Positions 58,258 through 64,000 of a stretch of DNA of 64,000 nucleotides are shown here, one piece after another. The DNA is from Marinibaculum pumilum (GTDB lineage Bacteria; Pseudomonadota; Alphaproteobacteria; Ferrovibrionales; Ferrovibrionaceae), in NCBI RefSeq assembly GCF_042646425.1, contig NZ_JBHRTR010000009.1:68772-132771 (forward strand), written 5' to 3'. Numbering within the stretch: the stretch's first letter is position 1; each line of letters starts with the position of its first letter. Below the pieces are notes generated by a model. That model worked only from the letters and a program-made list of their open reading frames with translations. It had not been told where the DNA came from and did not search any database. The position numbers and the translations under genes are program-made.

Positions 58258-59525
58258 GCGTCGTCATCTTCGTGGCGATGGTCGCTGCGCTGCTGCTGCT
58301 GCGGGTGAACGTCGTCCTCGTGCTGGCGGCGGCCACCGCCTATATCCACCTCTATTTCGCCAGCGGCAGCGCGCTGGAATTCCTGGCGCAGGACATCTGG
58401 TTCGCGATCGACCGGGAGGTGCTGCTGTCGATCCCGATGTTCATCATCGCCGGCGCGGTGATGACCCGCGGCACCATCGCGGCCCGCCTGATCCGCGTGA
58501 TGTCGGCGCTGACCGCGCCGGTTCCCGGCGGGCTGGCGATCGCCGCGGTGCTGTCCTGCGCGGTCTTCGCCGCGATCTCCGGCTCGTCGATCGTGACCAT
58601 GCTGGCGGTCGGCTCGATCATGTATCCGGCGCTGATCCAGGAAGGCTACGACCGCAACTTCTCCCTCGGCCTGATGTGCTCCGCCGGGACGCTGGGCATC
58701 ATCATCCCGCCGTCGATCCCGATGATCCTGTATGGGATCATGACGGAGACATCGATCACCGACCTGTTCGTCGCCGGCATCCTGCCCGGCCTGCTGCTCG
58801 CCGCCCTGTTCTGCGCCTATGGGCTGTGGGTGAACCGGGGCCGGGCGGTGCGGCCCTGGGACCTGCGGGAGATCGCGACCGCGATCCGAGACGGGGTCTG
58901 GGCGCTGCTGATGCCCGTGATCCTGCTCGGCGGCATCTACAGCGGCTACTACACGCCGACCGAGGCGGCGGCCGTGTCGCTGGTCTATGCACTTGTGATC
59001 GAACTCCTGGTGCACCGCGAGATGCGGCCCCGCGACTATGTGGTGGTGGTCTACGACACCACCAGGCTGCTGGGCACCCTGCTGCCGCTGCTGGCGATCG
59101 CCGGCAGCCTGAACACCGTGCTGGACTATGAAGGCGTGCCGCGGGAGGCGGCCCGTTTCCTGGCCGCCACCCTGCACGATCCCTGGCTGCAGGTGGTGGG
59201 CATCAACCTGCTGCTGCTGGCGATCGGCTGCTTCATGGACATCGGCTCCGCGATCCTGATCCTGGCGCCGCTGCTGCTGCCGACCGTGCAGCAGATCGGC
59301 CTGGACCCGGTGCATTTCGGCGTCGTCATGATCATGAACCTGGAGATCGGCTATCTGACCCCGCCGGTCGGCATCAACCTGTTCATCGCCATGGTGGCGT
59401 TCAAGGAGAGCTTCGGCCGGATCGTCGTCTCGGTGCTGCCCTTCATCGCCCTGATGCTGGTGGCGCTGGTCCTGGTGATCCTGATCCCCGATCTCGCCCT
59501 GTTCCTGGTCCAGGCCGGCCGCTAG
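58254..59525 (+). CDS. TRAP transporter large permease (DctM-type), second system
   Basis: A 423-residue polytopic protein with the DctM core: SIPMFIIAGAVMTRG, AVLSCAVFAAISGSSIVTMLA, GTLGIIIPPSIPMILYGIM and, in the second half, EIGYLTPPVGINLFIAMVAF. It should import an organic acid with sodium. The operon contains only the three transporter genes, so the substrate is not indicated by neighbours. Confidence 0.93.
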   Translation: MSVVIFVAMVAALLLLRVNVVLVLAAATAYIHLYFASGSALEFLAQDIWFAIDREVLLSIPMFIIAGAVMTRGTIAARLIRVMSALTAPVPGGLAIAAVLSCAVFAAISGSSIVTMLAVGSIMYPALIQEGYDRNFSLGLMCSAGTLGIIIPPSIPMILYGIMTETSITDLFVAGILPGLLLAALFCAYGLWVNRGRAVRPWDLREIATAIRDGVWALLMPVILLGGIYSGYYTPTEAAAVSLVYALVIELLVHREMRPRDYVVVVYDTTRLLGTLLPLLAIAGSLNTVLDYEGVPREAARFLAATLHDPWLQVVGINLLLLAIGCFMDIGSAILILAPLLLPTVQQIGLDPVHFGVVMIMNLEIGYLTPPVGINLFIAMVAFKESFGRIVVSVLPFIALMLVALVLVILIPDLALFLVQAGR

Positions 59526-59608
59526 GCGGCAGCAAGATGTGGCCCGGCGGCCGGACGTGATAGGAGAAGGCAGCATCCACTGCCCAGCATCCCCTGCCGA
59601 GGACGCCG

Positions 59609-60202
59609 ATGTTCGCCGTCACCCCGCTTGCCATTCCCGACCTTCTGGAGGTGATTCCGCAGCGCCACGGCGACGATCGCGGCTGGCTGTCGGAGACCTG
59701 GAACCGCGCCCGCTTCTCCGGCCACGGCATCGACGCCGATTTCGTGCAGGACAACCTGGTGCGCACTGGCGCATGCCACACCTTCCGCGGCCTGCATTTC
59801 CAGGCGCCGCCGCGCAGCCAGGGCAAGCTGGTCAGCGTGCTCGCCGGTGCGATTCTCGATGTTGCCGTCGACCTGCGCCGCGGCTCGCCGCACTACGGCC
59901 GGCATGTCGCGCTGCGCCTGTCGGCGGAGGCGGGCAATGCCCTCTGGGTGCCGGCGGGATTCGCGCATGGCTATTGTTCCCTGCAGGCCGACTGCCTGGT
60001 GGCCTACAAGGTGACCGACTACTGGTCGCCGGAGCATGAGCGCGGCCTGGCCTTCGACGATCCGGCTCTGGGCATCGACTGGCCGGCCGCACCGGCGGAC
60101 CTGGCGGTCAACGACCGCGACCGCACCTGGCCGGTCCTGGCCGACCTGGACAGCCCCTTCGTGATGCTGCCGGGCGCGCCGCCCTCGGGGGCCGGTGCAT
60201 GA
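59609..60202 (+). CDS. rfbC: dTDP-4-dehydrorhamnose 3,5-epimerase
   Basis: A 197-residue cupin-type epimerase. FRGLHFQAPPRSQGKLVSVL contains the catalytic His, DVAVDLRRGSPHYGRH follows with the partner Asp context, and VPAGFAHGYCSLQADC and TDYWSPEHERGL (catalytic Tyr) complete the pattern. It epimerises C3 and C5 of dTDP-4-keto-6-deoxyglucose. The start codon follows CCGAGGACG. It overlaps rfbB by 4 bp, so the rfb genes form an operon. Confidence 0.94.
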   Translation: MFAVTPLAIPDLLEVIPQRHGDDRGWLSETWNRARFSGHGIDADFVQDNLVRTGACHTFRGLHFQAPPRSQGKLVSVLAGAILDVAVDLRRGSPHYGRHVALRLSAEAGNALWVPAGFAHGYCSLQADCLVAYKVTDYWSPEHERGLAFDDPALGIDWPAAPADLAVNDRDRTWPVLADLDSPFVMLPGAPPSGAGA

Positions 60203-61248
60203 CGGTCCTGGTGACCGGTGGGGCGGGCTTCATCGGCTCCGCCCTGGTACGTGCGCTGCTGGCCGATGGCGAGCGGGTGGTGAACCTGGACCGGCTGACC
60301 TATGCCGGCAGCCGGCTGAACCTGGGGGATGCGGACGCCGCGCCGGGCCATGTCTTCGTGGAGGGCGATGTGGCGGATGCGACCCTGCTGCGCCGGTTGT
60401 TCGCTGAGTACCGGCCGCGAACGGTCTACCACCTGGCGGCCGAGACCCATGTCGACCGGTCGATCGACGGGCCGCTGGCCTTCATCCGCACCAATGTCGA
60501 CGGCACGGCGGTCCTGCTGGCGGAGGCCCTGCACCACTGGCGCGCCCTACCGGAGGCGGAGGCCGGAGCCTTCCGCCTGGTCGCCGTATCCACGGACGAG
60601 GTGTTCGGTTCCCTGCAACCGGGCGGCTTTTTCCGGCCCGACAGCCCCTACCGGCCGAATTCCCCCTATGCCGCCAGCAAGGCCGCCGCCGACCATCTGG
60701 CGCGGGCCTGGCATGTCACCTACGGCCTGCCGGTGATCGTGACGAACTGCGGCAACAATTACGGCCCCTGCCAGTTTCCCGAGAAGCTGATCCCGCTGAC
60801 CGTGCTGAACGCGCTGGAGGGGCGGGACCTGCCGGTCTATGGCGACGGCCGGCAGGAGCGCGACTGGATCCATGTCGACGATCATGTCGCGGGCCTGCGG
60901 CGGGCCGCGGCGGCCGGGCAGCCCGGCGCGGTCTATCTGCTGGGCGCGGCCAATGTGCGCAGCAACCTGGAGATCGTGCACGGCATCTGCGCGGCGCTGG
61001 ACCGGCTGCGCCCCGATGCGGCCCATGCACCGCATGCCGGGCTGATCCGTCATGTCGCCGACCGACCCGGCCATGACCGGCGCTATGCCCTGGACGTGAC
61101 AGCGACCGCGGCGGCACTCGACTGGCGGGCGGAGATCGCGTTCGAGGACGGCCTGGCGGCGACGGTCGCCTGGTACCTGGAGAACCCGGACTGGGTGGCG
61201 GCGATGTCGGCACGCTATGACCGCGGCCGGCTGGGCCGGAAGGCCTGA
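60199..61248 (+). CDS. rfbB: dTDP-glucose 4,6-dehydratase
   Basis: A 349-residue extended short-chain dehydrogenase. NAD-binding GGAGFIGSALVRALL, then YHLAAETHVDRSI, the active-site VSTDEVFGS and the catalytic SPYAASKAAADHLARA (Y-x3-K) are all visible, together with NCGNNYGPCQFPEKLIPL typical of RmlB. It makes dTDP-4-keto-6-deoxyglucose, the substrate of rfbC. It is followed by rfbD after 26 bp. Confidence 0.95.
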   Translation: MTVLVTGGAGFIGSALVRALLADGERVVNLDRLTYAGSRLNLGDADAAPGHVFVEGDVADATLLRRLFAEYRPRTVYHLAAETHVDRSIDGPLAFIRTNVDGTAVLLAEALHHWRALPEAEAGAFRLVAVSTDEVFGSLQPGGFFRPDSPYRPNSPYAASKAAADHLARAWHVTYGLPVIVTNCGNNYGPCQFPEKLIPLTVLNALEGRDLPVYGDGRQERDWIHVDDHVAGLRRAAAAGQPGAVYLLGAANVRSNLEIVHGICAALDRLRPDAAHAPHAGLIRHVADRPGHDRRYALDVTATAAALDWRAEIAFEDGLAATVAWYLENPDWVAAMSARYDRGRLGRKA

Positions 61249-61274
61249 GGGGCCCGGGTGAGGATCGGGAGCCG

Positions 61275-62162
61275 ATGACCGTTCTGGTCACCGGGGCGGC
61301 GGGCCAGGTCGGCCAGTCGCTGTGCCGCGCGCTGGCGGCGGCCGGGCTGGCGCATCGCGCGGCGCCGCGGGCGGTGCTGGACATCGCCGACCGCGATGCG
61401 GTGGCTGCTGCGATGCAAGGCGCCTCCGCGGTGGTGAACCTGGCCGCCTATACCGCCGTCGACCGGGCGGAGGCGGAGCCGGACGCGGCCGACCGGGTCA
61501 ACAATCTGGGCGCCGGCATTGTGGCGCAGGAAGCCGCCGGGGCGGGCATTCCGGTGGTCCACCTGTCCACCGACTTTGTGTTCGACGGCAGCGGGCCGGC
61601 GGCAGCGGCGCGCCGCGGCTATCGCGAGGACGATCCGGTCGCCCCGGCCAACGCCTATGGGAGGAGCAAGCTGGCCGGCGAGCAGGCCGTGCTGGCCGCC
61701 TGCCCGCAGGCGATCGTCCTGCGCACCGCCTGGGTTTTCTCCGCCCAGGGGGCGAATTTCGTAAAGACCATGCTGCGGCTGGCGGCCGAGCGGGACGAAC
61801 TGCGGGTGGTCGCCGACCAGTATGGCTCGCCCACCGCTGCCGGCGACATCGCCACCGCCATCTGTGCGGTCCTGGGCCGGTTGCGGTCCGGCGCGGCCAT
61901 CGGCTATGGCATCTATCACTTTGCCGGGGCACCGGCGGCGTCCTGGCACGATCTGGCCGTGGCCACCCTGGACGCGGCCGGCGCGCGGATCCCGGTGCAT
62001 CCCATTGCGACGGCCGACTGGCCGACGGCGGCCCGTCGGCCGGCATGGTCGGTGCTGGACAGCGGGCGGTTCGCGGCGGTGTTCGGCCTGGCCGCGCCGG
62101 ACTGGCGGGCGGCGCTGCCGCAGGTCGTCGCGACCCTGACCCGAGCCGGGAGTGAGGCATGA
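61275..62162 (+). CDS. rfbD: dTDP-4-dehydrorhamnose reductase
   Basis: A 295-residue short-chain reductase. The cofactor motif VTGAAGQVGQSLCRAL, VVNLAAYTAVDRAEAEPD, the HLSTDFVFDGSG element, the Y-x3-K site NAYGRSKLAGEQAVL and the late RTAWVFSAQGANFVKTML match RmlD. It makes dTDP-L-rhamnose. The set rfbC-rfbB-rfbD has no rfbA in the window, so glucose-1-phosphate thymidylyltransferase must be elsewhere. It overlaps the MscS gene by 4 bp. Confidence 0.94.
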   Translation: MTVLVTGAAGQVGQSLCRALAAAGLAHRAAPRAVLDIADRDAVAAAMQGASAVVNLAAYTAVDRAEAEPDAADRVNNLGAGIVAQEAAGAGIPVVHLSTDFVFDGSGPAAAARRGYREDDPVAPANAYGRSKLAGEQAVLAACPQAIVLRTAWVFSAQGANFVKTMLRLAAERDELRVVADQYGSPTAAGDIATAICAVLGRLRSGAAIGYGIYHFAGAPAASWHDLAVATLDAAGARIPVHPIATADWPTAARRPAWSVLDSGRFAAVFGLAAPDWRAALPQVVATLTRAGSEA

Positions 62163-63355
62163 ACCGCGAGGATTACGACCGGTTCTGGACCGTCGTGATG
62201 GAGGTCTGGAACGAGGGCATCTTCGGCGCCAGCGTCGGCAACCTGGTCACCGCGCTGCTGATCTTCCTGCTGTTCCTGGTGCTGCGGGGCCTGTTCGCGC
62301 GCTGGGTGATCGGCCTGGTGCAGCGCTACCTGGCGCGCCGCGGCATGGACCTGGCCGGCCGCGTCGTCGATGCGATGGCGGAGCCGCTGAAGCTGATCCC
62401 GGTGATCGCCGGCCTGTTCTTCGCCATCGAGCATCTGCGCTTCTCCACCGACGCGACGATCGTGGCGGACCGGCTGATCCGCTCGATGATCGTCTTCGCC
62501 GTGTTCTGGGCGCTGTTCCGGATGGTCGACCCGGCGCGCTACCTGTTCCGCCGGCTGGAGGAGCTGCTGACCGCGGAACTGGTCGACTGGATGATGAAGG
62601 CGCTGAAGGTCGTGATCGCGATCCTCGGCGGCGCCACCATCCTGGAGACCTGGGGCGTCGACGTGATGGCGGTCCTGGCGGGCTTCGGCCTGGTCGGCGC
62701 TGCGGTGGCCCTGGGTGCGCAGGACCTGTTCAAGAACCTGATCGGCGGCCTGCTGATCATGGCGGAGAAGCGCTTCGCGCGCGGCGACTGGATCTCCGTC
62801 GACGGGGTGGTCGAGGGCACGGTGGAGAAGATCGGCTTCCGCTCCACCCTGGTGCGGCGCTTCGACAAGGCGCCGGTCTTCGTGCCCAACAACTCGCTGT
62901 CGGACCAGCCGGTGGTCAATTTCTCGAAGATGACCTTCCGCCGCATCTACTGGACGATCGGCGTCACCTATTCCACCACCGTGCCGCAGCTGCGCGCGAT
63001 CCGCGACGAGATCGAGGCCTATATCCTGGAGAATCCGGCCTATGTGCGGCCGGAGGAGGCATCGACCTTCGTGCGGATCGACAAGTTCAACGATTCCTCA
63101 ATCGACATCATGCTCTACTGCTTCACCGTGACCACCAACTGGGGCCGCTGGCTGGAGCTGAAGGAGGAGCTTGCCTACACGATCATGGATATCGTGCTGC
63201 GCAACGGCTCGTCCTTCGCCTTCCCGTCGCAGTCGGTCTATCTGGAGCAATGGCCGCATGGCGACCGCCCGGAGCTGTTCGTGCCGCCCAGCGCGGACGG
63301 GCGCGCGGCGCTGCCGGCACCGTCGGGCGGACAGGAAGGCGGCGAAGGCCGTTGA
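62159..63355 (+). CDS. MscS-family mechanosensitive channel
   Basis: A 398-residue membrane protein. Several N-terminal helices precede the pore region VMAVLAGFGLVGAAVALGAQDLFKNLIGGLLIMAEKRFARGDWI, which has the Gly/Ala-rich TM3 and the start of the beta domain. The cytoplasmic cage domain follows (KIGFRSTLVRRFDKAPVFVPNN). It opens under hypo-osmotic stress. It is co-transcribed with the rhamnose genes by overlap, which is unusual and hints at envelope-linked regulation. Confidence 0.9.
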   Translation: MNREDYDRFWTVVMEVWNEGIFGASVGNLVTALLIFLLFLVLRGLFARWVIGLVQRYLARRGMDLAGRVVDAMAEPLKLIPVIAGLFFAIEHLRFSTDATIVADRLIRSMIVFAVFWALFRMVDPARYLFRRLEELLTAELVDWMMKALKVVIAILGGATILETWGVDVMAVLAGFGLVGAAVALGAQDLFKNLIGGLLIMAEKRFARGDWISVDGVVEGTVEKIGFRSTLVRRFDKAPVFVPNNSLSDQPVVNFSKMTFRRIYWTIGVTYSTTVPQLRAIRDEIEAYILENPAYVRPEEASTFVRIDKFNDSSIDIMLYCFTVTTNWGRWLELKEELAYTIMDIVLRNGSSFAFPSQSVYLEQWPHGDRPELFVPPSADGRAALPAPSGGQEGGEGR

Positions 63356-63405
63356 GCGGCGGAAACGAAGGGCAAGCGGATTTGACAGCCAGCAGGGACA
63401 GGGAC

Positions 63406-63798
63406 ATGAGCGAGAAGATCGCGCACCAGGATGCCTACCGGGCCATCGCGACGGCGCTGGAGGACTATTTCGACGGCCTCTATCACGGCGACACGGTGAA
63501 GATGCGGCAGGTGTTCATGCCGCAGGCGCACCTGTTCTCCGCCGTCGACAGCCCGATGCTGGACTGGTCCCTGGACCAGTACATGGAGGTGATGGCCAAC
63601 CGCGAGAGCCCGGCCGACCAGGGCAAGACGCGCCACGACCGGATCCTGTCGATCGACGTGGTCGGGCCGCAGACCGCCGTCGCCAAGGTCGAATGCGCGA
63701 TCCCGCCGCGCTACTTCACCGACCTGCTGACCTTCGTCCTGCACGAGGGCCGCTGGCGGATCGTCAACAAGACCTTCCACTACGTGGTGCACGAATAG
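63406..63798 (+). CDS. NTF2-like (SnoaL-type) small protein
   Basis: A 130-residue protein with the NTF2/lumazine-binding-type fold: an N-terminal helix AIATALEDYFDGLYHGD, KMRQVFMPQAHLF, and the beta strands TAVAKVECAIPP and LTFVLHEGRWRIVNKTFHYVVHE. Relatives include enzymes and binding proteins acting on small ligands. It follows the MscS gene by 50 bp and probably shares its transcript. Function unknown. Confidence 0.82.
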   Translation: MSEKIAHQDAYRAIATALEDYFDGLYHGDTVKMRQVFMPQAHLFSAVDSPMLDWSLDQYMEVMANRESPADQGKTRHDRILSIDVVGPQTAVAKVECAIPPRYFTDLLTFVLHEGRWRIVNKTFHYVVHE

Positions 63799-64000
63799 GG
63801 GCGGCGGTCCGCAGCCTCCCACGGTCATCCAACTGCGTCGCTCCGGGGGGCGATTCTCCCGGTACTCGTCTATGCCACCGGCAGACTTGGTACGGCTTGG
63901 CCATCCAGTTCCTGTGCCGTCGTTCTCGGGCTTATATGAGGCGGCTTGTGTCAAGGCGTTGCCGGTAGATTTGCAGCAGCTTTTTCTGTCGGGCGGGACG
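63799..64000. other. Right-edge region without a recognised gene
   Basis: Only shadow frames are seen in these 202 bp. A gene may begin beyond the right edge. TTGACA is present on the minus strand near 63951 but no -10 element sits at a suitable distance. Confidence 0.4.

Noticed and set aside
63900..63960. A minus-strand promoter at the right edge (TTGACA plus TATAAG)
   Set aside because: The two elements are only 12 bp apart, too close for sigma70, and no gene start follows within the window.
1..64000. CRISPR array, tRNA, rRNA, transposase or integron signals
   Set aside because: No regularly spaced direct repeats, no tRNA cloverleaf or CCA-ended pattern, no rRNA conserved segments and no transposase motifs were recognised by eye; a dedicated scan could still find a short tRNA.

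Overview
The window looks like a chromosomal segment of a high-GC alphaproteobacterium. Codon use is strongly GC-biased, and the gene content (two TRAP transporters, acyl-CoA metabolism, ugp, yqj-like stress genes, palindromic dispersed repeats) fits a Rhodospirillales-like free-living heterotroph; the genus cannot be fixed from sequence alone. No rRNA, tRNA, CRISPR array, insertion sequence or replication origin was seen. Genes are dense, with many 4-bp ATGA overlaps.

Layout: (1) 1-2700: the end of a LysR regulator, a Tat-exported nitroreductase-like protein with a MarR regulator and a twin-dyad operator, and a stand-alone 73-aa biotinyl carrier protein. (2) 2740-10097: the most unusual part, four tandem paralogous genes in the order A-B-A-B. 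Each encodes a degenerate phytanoyl-dioxygenase-like N-terminal region fused to a GT2 glycosyltransferase-like region. (3) 10212-13828 (minus strand): an acyl-CoA dehydrogenase and a two-domain glycosyltransferase-sulfotransferase. (4) 13931-24948: a glutathione transferase, then an apparent seven-gene operon (TRAP transporter dctPQM, single-chain acyl-CoA carboxylase, acyl-CoA ligase, TetR regulator, second carboxyltransferase) that would import, activate and carboxylate an organic acid. (5) 25189-29834: three small self-regulated units with readable operators: ArsR-AHSA1-GFA, GntR/flavin monooxygenase and MerR/CDF metal efflux. (6) 29812-33548: a cytochrome c and PQQ-type dehydrogenase pair, a small exported protein, an O-methyltransferase and a nitroreductase.

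(7) 33590-37927: the ugpBAEC glycerol-3-phosphate importer with a Pho-box-like element upstream. (8) 38246-46125: a fatty-acyl-CoA ligase, a 24-aa membrane peptide, a yqjDE-like membrane stress trio, a PhzF protein, a class III aminotransferase and a PAS histidine kinase. (9) 46573-49573: a 565-aa protein of unknown function and an AbiE-type toxin-antitoxin pair beside an AT-rich patch. (10) 49854-56312: ettA, a methyltransferase, a small gene behind a Fur-like box, a soluble class III cyclase and an MFS transporter. (11) 56584-59525: a second TRAP transporter. (12) 59609-63798: rfbC-rfbB-rfbD (dTDP-rhamnose without rfbA), a MscS channel and an NTF2-like protein.

The best candidate for an undescribed system is the A-B-A-B array with the nearby glycosyltransferase-sulfotransferase. 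I read it as possible surface-glycan or protein-glycan machinery; its biochemical role is not established by the sequence.
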